Source: Streptomyces sp. SID13031
GTDB taxonomy: Bacteria; Actinomycetota; Actinomycetes; Propionibacteriales; Kribbellaceae
DNA: 64,000 nucleotides
Assembly (NCBI RefSeq): GCF_010548305.1
Contig: NZ_JAAGLV010000013.1
Coordinates: 62,001 to 126,000 of the forward strand
Reading direction: 5' to 3'
Both the position numbers and the translations under genes were made by a program. Positions 23,588 to 33,205 of this stretch are shown piece by piece. The notes beneath the pieces are model-generated. The model saw nothing but the letters and a program-made list of their open reading frames with translations, had not been told where the DNA came from and made no database searches. The number at the start of each line of letters is the position of its first letter. The first letter of the stretch is position 1.

Positions 23588-25989
23588 CAGCGATCCCGCA
23601 GGCTACGTACCGCGTGCAGATCCATGCGAACTTCGGCTTCGACGCGGCCGCAGAGGTCGTCTCTTATCTGCACAGCCTCGGGATCTCGCACCTCTACCTG
23701 TCCCCGATCCTGCAGGCGGCGCCCGGCTCCACGCACGGGTACGACGTCGTGGACCACAGCCGGTTGTCGGAGCCGGCCGGTGGACGACCTGCCTTCGACC
23801 GGCTCGCCACGTCCCTGGCCGACCACCGCATGGGGGCGATCGCGGACGTAGTACCGAACCATGTGGCCGTGCCGACACCGGCTCGGCTCAACGCTGCGCT
23901 GTGGTCGGTACTACGCGATGGACCCGGCTCGCCGTATGCCGAGTGGTTCGACGTCGACTGGGGATCGGGCAACCAGCCGCTCCTGATGGCAGTGCTCGGC
24001 CACCGGATCGGCAAGGTGCTCGCCGATGGGGAGCTGTCGGTCGACGGGGACGTGCTCCGGTACTACGACCACGAGTACCCGCTGCGCCCTGGGACGGAGA
24101 ACCTGCCGATCGCCGAGCTGGTGACCGAGCAGTGGTACCGCCTGGCGCATTGGAAGGTGGCGGACGAGGAGCTGAACTACCGGCGCTTCTTCGACGTCGA
24201 CACCCTGGCTGCTGTGCGCGTGGAGAACCAGGAGGTCTTCGAGGCGACGCACAAGCTGCTGTTCTCCTTACTGCACGAGGGGAAGCTCAACGGCTTCCGT
24301 ATCGACCACCCGGACGGCCTGGCCGACCCCCGCGGCTACCTGCGCCGCCTGGCCGAGCGCACGGGCGGTGCGTGGGTAGTGGTCGAGAAGATCCTCGAAG
24401 GCGATGAGGAGCTGCCGGGGGACTGGCCCTGCGCGGGCACTACTGGGTACGACGCACTCCTGCGCGTCGGTGGGCTCTTCGTCGACCCTGCCGGAGCAGC
24501 ACCGCTGTCTGCCTTCCACTCGGAGCTCACTGGCGAGCCGGCCGACTTCGCTCCAGTAGTGGAGCAGGCCAAGCGCGAGGTGGTGAAGCACGGCCAGTAC
24601 GCCGAGGTGCACCGGCTCGTGGAGCTGCTGGCGCGCATCTGCCAGGACGACGTGCGTCTGCGCGACCACACCCGCCGCGCCTTCCACGAGGTGGTTGTCG
24701 AGCTACTGGTGAACTTCGACCGGTACCGCGCGTACGTAGTACCGGGTGAGCAGCCTGATCCGACGTCGGTGCGAGTGCTGGAGCATGCGACCGAGCGCGC
24801 TCGCCGCAACCTGGACGAGGACCACCAGGAGACGCTGGAGCTCGTGCGTGACCTGCTGCTGGGGCGCGAGGCCGGTACTGCGAGCCGCATCGACGAGCAC
24901 GCGCGGTACGAGCTCATCGTGCGGTTCCAGCAGACGTGTGGGCCGGTGATGGCGAAGGGGATCGAGGACACCGCGTTCTACCGGTGGTTCCGGCTCACGT
25001 CGCTGAACGAGGTCGGTGGGGATCCGTCGCATTTCGGGGTTTCGCCGGAGGAGTTCCACGCATTCGCGGCCCGGCTGAACGATCGCTGGCCGCGGACGAT
25101 GACGACGCTGTCGACGCATGACACCAAGCGGTCGGAGGATGTCCGGGCGCGGTTGGGGGTGTTGTCGGAGCAGCCTGCTTCGTGGACCTCGGCGGTTCGG
25201 TCCTGGCGGTCGCTGGCTGAGGCTCATCGCGATTCGGAGCTGGACGGGAGTACGGAGTACTTGGTCTGGCAGACACTCTTCGGGACCTGGTCCGATGGGC
25301 CGATCGCTGCAGACCGGTTGCAGGCCTATGTTCTGAAGGCGGTTCGGGAGGCCAAGCGGCGTACGAGTTGGACGTCGTCGGACTCGGAGTACGAGGGGAT
25401 CGTCGAGGCGTTCATCAGCGGAGTGCTCGGGGACGAGGCTGTCCTGGCGGCCGTGGGTGACTTCGCTGATGGGCAGCGGGAGTACATCCGGGCGGCGACG
25501 CTGGGGCAGAAGCTCGTGCAGCTGACCATGCCTGGGGTCCCTGACGTCTACCAGGGCACTGAGCTGGTCGATCTGTCGCTGGTCGACCCGGACAACCGCC
25601 GGCCGGTGGACTACTCGCAGCGGATCTCTGGGCTGGCCAGGCTGGACGCTGGTGCTCGGCCGCACGGGTTGGCCGAGGAGAAGCTGCTGGTGACGTCCAA
25701 GGCGCTGCGGCTGCGGCGGCAGGACCCTGGGGCATTCGCCGGCAGCTACAAGCCGCTGCCGACCTCTAGTGGGCATGCGGTCGCCTTCTGCCGGGGTGAG
25801 TCGGTGGTGACGGTCGCTACTCGGCTGCCGGTCGCTCTGCACAGGCTGGGCGGCTGGGGCGACAGCACCGTCGTACTGCCTGAGGGGAACTGGCAGGACG
25901 TGTTGACTGGGCGCGCTGTGGGTAGTGGAGCGACTCTCATTCACGAGCTGCTGGAAGAACTACCGGTGGCACTACTCGCTAGGAGCTGA
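23584..25989 (+). CDS. treY: Maltooligosyl trehalose synthase TreY
   Basis: The 801-residue GH13 enzyme turns the reducing-end alpha-1,4 bond of maltodextrins into the alpha,alpha-1,1 bond of trehalose. It begins with TYRVQIHANFGFDAAAEVV, and shows SHLYLSPILQAAPGSTHGYDV, ADVVPNHVA, GFRIDHPDGL, EKILEGDE and the late TTLSTHDTKRSEDVRAR and MPGVPDVYQGTE, which are all typical of TreY. GTG 23584 overlaps the glgX stop. It works with TreZ, encoded 3 nt downstream. This is the TreY-TreZ route from glycogen to trehalose, an osmotic and desiccation protectant. Confidence 0.95.
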
Positions 25990-25992
25990 TCG

Positions 25993-27720
25993 GTGCACGC
26001 CTTCACTGTCTGGGCTCCTGCTGCTTCTGCCGTCTCGCTGGTGCTCTCGGAGCCGTCTTCGTCGTTGGAGATGCGGCAGGGCTCTGGTGGGTGGTGGGAG
26101 CTGTCGGTTGCGTCAGCGGGGCACGGTACTTCCTATGCGTTCTCTGTCGACGGCAGCGAGCCGATGCCGGATCCGCGGAGTCCTTGGCAGCCTGACGGGG
26201 TGCATGGGTTCAGCCGGGTCTTCGACACTTCCCGGTTCGAGTGGACCGATGCAGGGTGGGCTGGGCGTGACGTACGGGGTGCTGTCTTCTATGAGCTTCA
26301 CCTGGGGACGTTCACGGCCGAGGGGACGCTGGAGGCGGCTGCTGGGCACCTGGATTACCTTGTGGCGTTGGGGGTTGAGGTCATCTCGCTGATGCCGGTG
26401 GCGGCTTTTCCTGGCCGGCATGGGTGGGGATACGACGGGGTTGATCTGTACGCAGTGCATGAGCCGTATGGCGGGCCGTTGGAGCTGCAGCGGTTTGTGG
26501 ATCGGTGTCATGCGGTGGGGCTGGCCGTCTGTCTGGACGTCGTCTACAACCACCTCGGGCCGAGCGGGAATTACCTGGGTTCTTTCGGGCCGTACTTCAC
26601 CTCGAAGCACACGACACCGTGGGGTCCGGCGGTGAATCTGGATGACGCCGGCAGCGATGAGGTGCGGCGGTGGATTTGCGACAATGCGTTGCGGTGGTTC
26701 CGGGATTTCCATCTCGATGCGCTGCGGCTGGACGCGGTCCACGCGCTCGTCGATGGCAGCCCGCAGCATTTGCTCGCCCAGCTTTCGGTGGAGACGGCTG
26801 CGTTGTCTGCATCGGTCGGGCGGCCGTTGGGGTTGGTGGCCGAGTCCGATTTGAACGACCCGCGGATGGTCGAGCCGGTGGGTGAGGGCGGGCTGGGGAT
26901 GACGGCGCAGTGGAGTGACGACTTCCACCACGCGCTGCACACGTTGCTGACCGGGGAGCGGGCCGGGTACTACTCGGACTTCGCCGAGCCGGGGGTTTTC
27001 GCCAAGACGCTGACCCAGGTTTTCCTGCACGACGGGTCGTACTCGAGCTTCCGTGGGCAGGACTGGGGACGGCCGGTGGATCGGGAGCGGCACAGCGGGT
27101 GGGAGTTCCTCGCCTACACGTCGAACCACGACCAGATCGGCAACCGCGCGCTCGGCGACCGGCCGGCGCTGACGCCGGGGCAGCTCGCGATCGGGGCGGC
27201 CCTGGTGATCACCTCGCCGTACACGCCGATGCTCTTCATGGGCGAGGAGTGGGGCGCGTCGACGCCGTGGCGGTTCTTCACCGACCACACCGAGCCGGCG
27301 CTGGCCGAGGCGGTTCGGGCCGGCCGGCGGCAGGAGTTCGCGGCGTTCGGGTGGGATGCGGAGGAGATCCCCGATCCGCAGGACCCGGCGACGTGGCGGA
27401 GTTCGGTGCTCGACTGGACCGAGGTCGACGAGTCGCCGCATCGCGAGCTGCTGCGGTGGTACCGGGATCTGCTGGCGCTGCGGGCGCGGAACGAGGATCT
27501 GCGCGACGATCGGCTTACGTCGGTGGAGGTCTGGTCCGACGACTCCTGGCTGGTCATCCGCCGAGGCACCTTGCGGGTGGTGGTCAACCTGTCCGATGCC
27601 GAGGTGGTGGTGCCGCTGGCCGAAGTACCGACCTACCAGGTGATGTCGTTCGGGGCAGCCGAGTTGCTCACCGAAGGTGTTCGAATCGGGGGCCACGGCG
27701 TCGCCATCTTCGCGAACTGA
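25993..27720 (+). CDS. treZ: Malto-oligosyltrehalose trehalohydrolase TreZ
   Basis: The 575-residue GH13 enzyme releases trehalose from the maltooligosyl-trehalose made by TreY. The N-terminal domain begins FTVWAPAASAVSLVL; the catalytic part shows YELHLGTFT, LMPVAAFPGRHGWGYDGV, DVVYNHLGPSGNY, DALRLDAVHAL (nucleophile), LVAESDLNDPR (acid) and YTSNHDQIGNRA. The length is normal. GTG 25993 starts three bases after the treY stop, within the same operon. Confidence 0.95.
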   Translation: MHAFTVWAPAASAVSLVLSEPSSSLEMRQGSGGWWELSVASAGHGTSYAFSVDGSEPMPDPRSPWQPDGVHGFSRVFDTSRFEWTDAGWAGRDVRGAVFYELHLGTFTAEGTLEAAAGHLDYLVALGVEVISLMPVAAFPGRHGWGYDGVDLYAVHEPYGGPLELQRFVDRCHAVGLAVCLDVVYNHLGPSGNYLGSFGPYFTSKHTTPWGPAVNLDDAGSDEVRRWICDNALRWFRDFHLDALRLDAVHALVDGSPQHLLAQLSVETAALSASVGRPLGLVAESDLNDPRMVEPVGEGGLGMTAQWSDDFHHALHTLLTGERAGYYSDFAEPGVFAKTLTQVFLHDGSYSSFRGQDWGRPVDRERHSGWEFLAYTSNHDQIGNRALGDRPALTPGQLAIGAALVITSPYTPMLFMGEEWGASTPWRFFTDHTEPALAEAVRAGRRQEFAAFGWDAEEIPDPQDPATWRSSVLDWTEVDESPHRELLRWYRDLLALRARNEDLRDDRLTSVEVWSDDSWLVIRRGTLRVVVNLSDAEVVVPLAEVPTYQVMSFGAAELLTEGVRIGGHGVAIFAN

Positions 27721-27786
27721 AAGATTTTTCCGTGAAGAAAGTGCTTACGAAATGTCCCCGTAACGCCTTTGCTCGTTGAAAAGTCT

Positions 27787-27808
27787 GGACAAACCCGGGA
27801 ATTTGTCC
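27787..27808. promoter_or_regulatory. Inverted repeat before the small orphan gene
   Basis: GGACAAA (27787-27793) and TTTGTCC (27802-27808) form a perfect 7-bp dyad around CCCGGGAA. It lies about 110 bases upstream of the 59-residue gene, in a spacer that also contains AT-rich segments suitable for a promoter. Confidence 0.4.
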
Positions 27809-27916
27809 GTATGTCGTGGGTAGTTCAAGAATCGCTTGTATTCAGGCCCCCTGGTGACGGACTGTAGGAATAGCCAGCAGGAGCCGTGACCGGGGGGAAC
27901 GACCGGGAGGACACCT

Positions 27917-28096
27917 ATGACTGTCGGAGGAACTGACACCTACTACGACTACGACGAGAAGCAGTGGAAGAGCAGGAGACTAGGCGGCGGCCCCATCGCC
28001 CACGGCCCAGTCTGCCCAGCCCCACGCACCGTCGACCATCCCCCATCCGAGCGCCGAGCCGTCCGCGACCACAAGGACGACAAAATCCGCGCTTGA
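27917..28096 (+). CDS. Small protein of 59 residues, function unknown
   Basis: ATG 27917 has a strong GGGAGGA ribosome binding site 5-11 bases upstream, and a perfect 10-bp terminator hairpin starts 13 bases after the stop codon. The product begins MTVGGTDTYYDYDEKQW, is rich in charged residues, has one cysteine, a GGG turn in the middle and a basic, Pro-containing C-terminal half. No signal peptide, membrane helix or known family is recognised. The Tyr/Asp-rich N-terminus and the isolated, well-defined transcription unit argue for a real small protein. A peptide precursor role is possible but no modifying enzyme gene is adjacent. Confidence 0.6.
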   Translation: MTVGGTDTYYDYDEKQWKSRRLGGGPIAHGPVCPAPRTVDHPPSERRAVRDHKDDKIRA

Positions 28097-28109
28097 CGAG
28101 CGGGTAGCA

Positions 28110-28143
28110 GCACCGGTCGCCGGGTTTCCGCCTCGACCGGTGC
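28110..28143 (+). terminator. Terminator after the small orphan gene
   Basis: GCACCGGTCG (28110-28119) and CGACCGGTGC (28134-28143) form a perfect 10-bp stem with a 14-nt loop, followed by CTGTTTCCC. Confidence 0.7.
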
Positions 28144-28446
28144 AGCCTGTTTCCCACGCACCTCCTTCGTCGGCGCTCTCGGCCGGCCTTCGGGGTGAGC
28201 CGGGCTGACCTGCGCCATGCCTTCGGCACTGGAAACGTGGGGCGCCATCCTCGACCGCTCCCTCGATGAGATCTCCGCCGCATCTGCCGACCCGGCTACG
28301 TTTGGTCCAGGCGTGTTCGCGGAGTGGCTCCTCATCTGTCAGGGCGCGGAGAAGAGCGGTCCGGGTCGGCGTATGCACTGAGTGACCGTTCATGACACAT
28401 ACGATCCATGTCGACGACGACATTTCGATGACACAGAGGGACCAGG
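28144..28446. other. Gene-poor spacer with one weak small reading frame
   Basis: The stretch between the small gene and the broken response regulator gene holds one frame of 54 codons at 28217-28381 (MPSALETWGAILDRSL at the start). Its third positions are GC-rich as in real genes, but it has no visible ribosome binding site and no recognised family. It may be a fragment of a lost gene. Nothing else is seen. Confidence 0.35.
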
Positions 28447-28637
28447 GTGCGCGTACTGGTGGTAGAGGACGACGAAGACCTGCGGATCGCGGTATCCGCA
28501 GGTCTACGGTCGGCCGCCTCGCGGTCGATAGTGTTGGTGAGATAGCGATGGCAGGCGAAGCATTGTGGGTAAATTCCTACGACTGCGTGGTCTTCGACCG
28601 GATGCTCCCCGACGGTGATTCGCTCCTTCGGAGCTGA
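28447..28637 (+). pseudogene. Broken response-regulator gene (receiver domain fragment)
   Basis: From GTG 28447 the frame gives VRVLVVEDDEDLRIAVSAGLRSA, the start of an OmpR-type receiver domain with its acidic pocket. One base is missing near 28513, and the reading continues in another frame as LAVDSVGEIAMAGEALW and YDCVVFDRMLPDGDSLL, which contains the phospho-acceptor aspartate. It then stops at 28637. The rest of the receiver and the DNA-binding domain are missing. GAGGGA precedes the old start, so the gene was once normal. No sensor kinase gene is nearby. Confidence 0.75.
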
Positions 28638-28777
28638 TCGACGCCGGTCAATGGCTCGCCCTGGCCGACCAGATCGCCTCACGAGTGCCGAGGGACGCCA
28701 GGTCCGCACGGACCAGCCCGGCCGCTTCCGGCGAGATCGACTGGAGGTGGTCCTGGCGACGTACCGGGCGTGACGGC

Positions 28778-31384
28778 CTACGCCTGCTGGGTGAAGGTCT
28801 GGCGGGTGAGGAATGCGAGTCGGGCTGTCTTGGGGATGCCGTTGTGCTGGGTGAAGGTGACTTCCGGGCCGAGGGTGAAGCCGGCGCGGGTGAGGCGGTC
28901 GATGGCCTTGGCGTTGGTCGCGTCGGGGTCGGCGATCACGCGGGGGTGGCCCTGGTGGTGGAGGAGGAAGTTGCCTAGGGCATTGAGCAGGTTGCCGGTG
29001 AAGTTCTGGCGGCGGTCGCCGGGGGCGATGAGGAAGTGGACGCCGAGGTCGCCGGGCTCGATCTGGTACGCCGTTCCGGCTGGGTCGGCCTGGGGGTCGT
29101 AGGTGTGGAGGAGCGCGACCGGCTCGTCGTCCAGGCGGATCAGGTAGGCGTGGTGGGTGGGGACGGAGTCGAGGAACTTGTACGTGGCAAGGATTTCCTC
29201 GCGAGCCTGGTCGGCCATGCCCCAGAAGGTCGCGCGGTCGGCGGTGACCCAGGCGTGGATGAGGTCGAGGTCGCGCTCGGGCAGCAGCGGCTCGATCCGG
29301 ACCAGGCCGAAGTTCTCCAGGTGCTGTTCGAAGGAACGGTCCTCGGGGGTCAGGTCGCCGTTGACCGGGGCTAATTCGCCGCGGAGCCAGAGGGGGAGTT
29401 GGTCGTGGTGGTGGGGATCGCCGAGGACGCCGGAGGTGCCTAGGGGGACGATCCACGCGCTGTTGTTGCGGTCGGCAACATCCCAGGCGTAGCGGGCGGC
29501 GGAGGCACGGACGCAGGTGTCGGTCAGGCCGGGGACGGCTGAGGTGGACATGACGCAGTGGTGGTCGCCGGAGAGGGCTAGCTCGTAGTGCTCGTCGCCC
29601 GGAGCGAAGATCGGCCCTCGGAGGGCGTGCAGCGGGGTGAGTTGATGCGTGTCGCCCCAAGGGCCGCGGGGCTTGCGGTGGGCAACTTCTTCCAGGGCTT
29701 CCTGGGCCAGCCAGCTGACGTTGACGTCGGGGAGCAGGTCGGTGGCGATCAGATTCTCCAGCGCGAAGTACGTGTGCGCGAGGGTGTCGAGATACGGGAC
29801 GAACAGGTCGGGGACGTCGACGCCCTGATCGAGTACGGCGAGGGTCGGGTGCTCGGCCAAGCGGCGTACCAGCGACTTGCGGAGGGCGGCGTAGCTGGAC
29901 GCGGTGGTGCTGGTGGCGTCCATTCGCCGATCCCAGCTGAGGAGTTGTTCGCGCAGAGTGGTTGCCTCGGGCGACAAATCCTTCAAGTCGACGAGGAGGT
30001 CCAGCAGCGAACCGGCGGAGCCGAGGTGGGTGTCCTTGTGGATCAACGGCATTTCGGCGGCGGTCCAGTCGTCGCGTTCGGTCAGCAGCTGCTTGATCCT
30101 GTCGTAGCGATGGGGGCTCGCGAAGTCAACGCCGAGTGGCTCGGCGACCTCGCGGCTGTTGGCCATCACTGCCACGTCCTCGACCGTCGCCCTGGGCATC
30201 GAGTCGTGCCAGCCCTGCCATTCGTGTGCCGCTTCCCACGCCGGTACTACGCGCAGGCGGTTGTCTTCATGGCGCGTCGGGACGAGACCCGCGGTCCGGT
30301 GCAGCAGGCCGCCTGCGGTGTCGCCGGCCATCACGACGTTGACTGGCTCCACCCACTTGTCGACGGCCTTGTCGATGTCCTCGACCGTGGTTGCTTCGAG
30401 CAACTTCGGGAGGGTGTCGAAGCCGATTCGGTGGGTGACGCGTGGTGGGTAGCGCAGGCTGATCGACTGGGTCTCGTCGAGGCCGCCGATGATGATCGGG
30501 CCGCGATCGGTCTCGATCACCTCGATCTCGACCGGGGTCGAGCCGGCGACCTCGATCAGCTCGGTGTGGCGGGTCGCCGGTTGCCAGCCGTCGGGGCCGA
30601 GGGCTTCCACTCCGGTGCCGGTGCGACGGAGTTGCTCGGCGTAGAGGTCCTGGTAGTCGGCCATTGCGTTGGTGATCGCCCAGGCGACGTGGCCGGTGTG
30701 CCCGAAATGGGCGAGGCCGGGGATGCCGGGGACCGCGAGGCCGATGACGTCGTACTCCGGGCAGGAGAGGTGGATCTGCTGGTAGACGCCGGGGCTCTCG
30801 ATGTAGCGATGGGGGTCGCCCGCGATGATCGGCGTGCCGGTCGCCGTCCGGTTCCCCGGGATCAGCCAGCCGTTGCTGCCCGCAGTACTGGGGCCTTCGG
30901 AGTTGAAGAGGTCGAGCCGTGCGTCGCCGAGATGGCGGGCGACGTGCTCGCGCCAGAGCTTGGTGGGGAAGCCGGCGAACAGGATGTGGATCGCGATCCA
31001 GATGCTGAGTGGCGCCCAGGGCTGCCACTCCTGCGGGGTGAGGCCGGTCTGGGTGAACTCGGGAGCGCGTAGGGCAGCGCCGGGGAGGCTGTGATTGACG
31101 CCGGCGACGTAGGCCTCGATCCACTCGCGAGTGGAATCGTCGAGGTTCTCCCAGCAGTGTTGGGCGGTGTCGTCGAGGCGCGCCTGGCGGGCGAAGACGT
31201 CCCAGCTGAGCGCCTCTGGTCCGAGGAAGGCGGCGCTGGTGCCGAGCGAGCGGCTGTGTTCCAGCTCGAGCTGCCAGGCGCGGTCGGTCGCCGCGTTCTG
31301 GCCTTGGAGATAGGCGAGTGCGAGCGGGTCGCCGGCTCTCAAGTGCGGCACACCCCAGGTGTCCCGGTCGACCTTGGCGTCCAC
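28778..31384 (-). CDS. Penicillin-acylase-like hydrolase fused to an AlcB/IucB-type siderophore acyltransferase
   Basis: The 868-residue protein joins two enzymes. Residues 1 to about 690 are an Ntn-hydrolase of the penicillin acylase family, with the autoprocessing serine at Ser170 (AGSNGWLI) and the usual PGIPGLAHFGHTGHVAWA region. Residues about 695-868 are a GNAT domain of the siderophore type: ATFWGM, YDPQADPAGTAY, GDLGVHFLIAP and DPDATNAKAIDRLTRAGF. There is no signal peptide, so it should act in the cytoplasm. GTG 31384 has GAGGA six bases upstream. An iron box lies in the promoter, shared with a divergent siderophore-interacting protein. A role in making, trimming or reacylating a hydroxamate siderophore is inferred. 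Confidence 0.88.
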   Translation of the reverse strand: MDAKVDRDTWGVPHLRAGDPLALAYLQGQNAATDRAWQLELEHSRSLGTSAAFLGPEALSWDVFARQARLDDTAQHCWENLDDSTREWIEAYVAGVNHSLPGAALRAPEFTQTGLTPQEWQPWAPLSIWIAIHILFAGFPTKLWREHVARHLGDARLDLFNSEGPSTAGSNGWLIPGNRTATGTPIIAGDPHRYIESPGVYQQIHLSCPEYDVIGLAVPGIPGLAHFGHTGHVAWAITNAMADYQDLYAEQLRRTGTGVEALGPDGWQPATRHTELIEVAGSTPVEIEVIETDRGPIIIGGLDETQSISLRYPPRVTHRIGFDTLPKLLEATTVEDIDKAVDKWVEPVNVVMAGDTAGGLLHRTAGLVPTRHEDNRLRVVPAWEAAHEWQGWHDSMPRATVEDVAVMANSREVAEPLGVDFASPHRYDRIKQLLTERDDWTAAEMPLIHKDTHLGSAGSLLDLLVDLKDLSPEATTLREQLLSWDRRMDATSTTASSYAALRKSLVRRLAEHPTLAVLDQGVDVPDLFVPYLDTLAHTYFALENLIATDLLPDVNVSWLAQEALEEVAHRKPRGPWGDTHQLTPLHALRGPIFAPGDEHYELALSGDHHCVMSTSAVPGLTDTCVRASAARYAWDVADRNNSAWIVPLGTSGVLGDPHHHDQLPLWLRGELAPVNGDLTPEDRSFEQHLENFGLVRIEPLLPERDLDLIHAWVTADRATFWGMADQAREEILATYKFLDSVPTHHAYLIRLDDEPVALLHTYDPQADPAGTAYQIEPGDLGVHFLIAPGDRRQNFTGNLLNALGNFLLHHQGHPRVIADPDATNAKAIDRLTRAGFTLGPEVTFTQHNGIPKTARLAFLTRQTFTQQA

Positions 31385-31402
31385 TCGTCATCCTCGCTTT
31401 AG

Positions 31403-31425
31403 TTAGGTTAGGCTGCGCTAACTTA
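31403..31425. promoter_or_regulatory. DtxR/IdeR-type iron box
   Basis: The segment starts TTAGGTTAGGCT and continues GCGCTAA; about 16 of the 19 positions fit the actinobacterial iron-box consensus TTAGGTTAGGCTAACCTAA. It lies in the 99-bp gap between the acylase-acyltransferase gene and the siderophore-interacting protein gene, so both are probably switched on when iron is scarce. Confidence 0.75.
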
Positions 31426-31483
31426 CAAGTCAGGTTGTTGGGCTGCAACTGCCCATTCTCGCCGGTCGGAAGGGGCAAGCGCT

Positions 31484-32203
31484 GTGGGGCATGGCTGGGA
31501 GGGTGTCGTCCTCAAGCTCTTCAAGGGCAAGGACTTCAAGTTCACCGTGACGGGTGCGGAACAGGTCACGGACCGCTACCACCGGGTGCATTTCACCGAT
31601 GGCGGCCTGCTGCAGGCGGTCGGCGTGCATCCGACGATGTGGGTGCGGCTGTGGTTCGACAATGCGGGCAAGCCGCATCAGCGGGCCTACACGCTGGTCG
31701 ATCCGGACGTCGAGGCGGGCACTTTCAGTATGGAGTTCGCGCTGCATGCCGGGTGTGCGAGCGACTGGGCGCGTACCGCGCAGGCCGGCGACACGATCGA
31801 CGCGACGGTACAGGGCACGGATTTCGTCGTACCGGACCCGCTGCCGCCACGGATGTTCGTGATCGGCGACCCGGCCTCGCTGCCGGCCATCAACTCGCTG
31901 CTCGGGGTGGCGCCGAAGCTGCCGGCGACGATCTTCTTCGAGACGACGCACGACTCCGATGCCGAGCTGCCGCTGCGGCGCGACCCCGCGCACCACGAGC
32001 TCCGCACGGTACCTCGCAAGGGCGACCAGTTGGTGGCCGAGGTGAAGGCGAGTCTGCCGTCGCTGATCGGCGACCCGGCGAGCACCTTCGTGTGGGTCGC
32101 CTGCGACACGAAGACGACCCGCACGCTGACGTCGTACCTGCTGAAGGAGCTGTCCGTCCCGAAGAACCGGGTGAAGGCGCTGGGCTACTGGCGCGCAGCC
32201 TGA
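31484..32203 (+). CDS. Siderophore-interacting protein (ferric-siderophore reductase type)
   Basis: The 239-residue protein is a flavin reductase of the SIP/ViuB family. It has the FAD-binding motif QRAYTLVDPD (Arg-x-Tyr-Thr) near residue 65 and the SIP C-terminal domain with FVIGDPASLPAINSLL and WVACDTKTTRTL, ending in ALGYWRAA. Such proteins release iron from imported ferric siderophores in the cytoplasm using NAD(P)H. GTG 31484 follows AAGGGG. The shared iron box links it to the divergent acylase-acyltransferase. Confidence 0.9.
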   Translation: MGHGWEGVVLKLFKGKDFKFTVTGAEQVTDRYHRVHFTDGGLLQAVGVHPTMWVRLWFDNAGKPHQRAYTLVDPDVEAGTFSMEFALHAGCASDWARTAQAGDTIDATVQGTDFVVPDPLPPRMFVIGDPASLPAINSLLGVAPKLPATIFFETTHDSDAELPLRRDPAHHELRTVPRKGDQLVAEVKASLPSLIGDPASTFVWVACDTKTTRTLTSYLLKELSVPKNRVKALGYWRAA

Positions 32204-32248
32204 GGTAAATGGTGAGCGGTGCCGGGGGCGGGCCGATAGCTTGGCGGG

Positions 32249-32417
32249 ATGATTCGTGCCCTCGACGTGACCGACGTGGCGATCGCTGAGCGGCTGCTGG
32301 TCGTGCAGCGCCTGGCCTATGCGGTGGAAGCCGCGTGGCTATCTGGCCGACGCCGAGCTGGAGATCGCCCCTGGCGTCACCATCACCTCGTTCCAGCGCA
32401 AACGTCCCCGTGACTGA
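32249..32417 (+). pseudogene. Remnant of a GNAT acetyltransferase gene
   Basis: An ATG at 32249 opens MIRALDVTDVAIAERLLVVQR, which looks like the first strand and helix of a GNAT acetyltransferase. In another frame from 32337 the sequence GYLADAELEIAPGVTITSFQ looks like the last strand of the same kind of enzyme, with a stop at 32415-32417. The middle of the gene (about 100 codons) is gone, so it is a deletion remnant. Confidence 0.55.
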
Positions 32418-32432
32418 CGCCCGGAGATCGGG

Positions 32433-33050
32433 TCAGCTGCGGGTGCGCAGTTGCTCGAAGCCGTAGTACACCGCGAGTAGGAACAGCACGAGCAGCGTCA
32501 GTGGCGCCGAGAGGAACGACAGCCCGATCGCCGCCGCATACAGGAGCGTGCCGACGGAGTACCGGAGTACGGACGTGCGCTGTTCGGCCGGGGTCAGCTC
32601 GTGGTCGACGAGGTGTTTGCGCAGGGCGTGCCACCAGATGGCGCTGAAGAACACTGCGGCGAGGGTCAGGTTCGTGCTGTAGACCGCCGCGGCCACGTGC
32701 GCGTTGCTGCCCTCCTCCCGCAGGAACTCGGCGAACAGGTTCGTCGGGAAGGGCAGCAGTGCGGCCCAGAGCAGCAGGCCGAGGTTGAGGAACATCAGCC
32801 CGCGGTCGGCCCGCTGGATCTGCCGGAACATCGAGTGGTGGTTGACCCACATGATGCCGAGGATCGCGAAGCTGGTCAGGTAGGCGCCGAACTGCGGCCA
32901 CTCGTCGAGCAGCGCGGGCCAGAGCCGTTCGCCCGGCTCGAGGTCGGGGATGTGCAGCTCGAGGACGAGCAGGGTGATGGCGATGGCGAAGATGCCGTCG
33001 CTGAAGGCCTCGATCCGCGAGGTCTCCGCGAGGTCCGGCTGTGCTGTCAC
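32433..33050 (-). CDS. TMEM175-family potassium-channel-like membrane protein
   Basis: The 205-residue protein has about six helices and the family hallmark FSDGIFAIAITLLVLEL in the first helix, where the FSD motif lines the pore in TMEM175. Bacterial members form tetrameric potassium-permeable channels. GTG 33050 (VTAQPDLAETSRIEAF) is preferred: the upstream extension is Arg/Pro-rich and lies over the region antisense to the next promoter. Neighbours give no functional hint. Confidence 0.88.
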   Translation of the reverse strand: MTAQPDLAETSRIEAFSDGIFAIAITLLVLELHIPDLEPGERLWPALLDEWPQFGAYLTSFAILGIMWVNHHSMFRQIQRADRGLMFLNLGLLLWAALLPFPTNLFAEFLREEGSNAHVAAAVYSTNLTLAAVFFSAIWWHALRKHLVDHELTPAEQRTSVLRYSVGTLLYAAAIGLSFLSAPLTLLVLFLLAVYYGFEQLRTRS

Positions 33051-33205
33051 GCGACGAGTCTTCCAGCCGGCCGGCCGGCGCGGAGCTGCGTTCGCCGCCG
33101 GCTGAACGGTTCGGCAAACCCGGCAAGGGCTGTCAAAATCTAACGGTCGTCTGTACTGTCTGGGCCAGAAAGTTTCGTCTTCGGGCTTCAGATCTGGAGG
33201 ATCCG

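Noticed and set aside
27721..27916. Non-coding RNA or riboswitch before the small gene
   Set aside because: Apart from one 7-bp dyad, no conserved riboswitch core or multi-stem structure could be recognised by eye.
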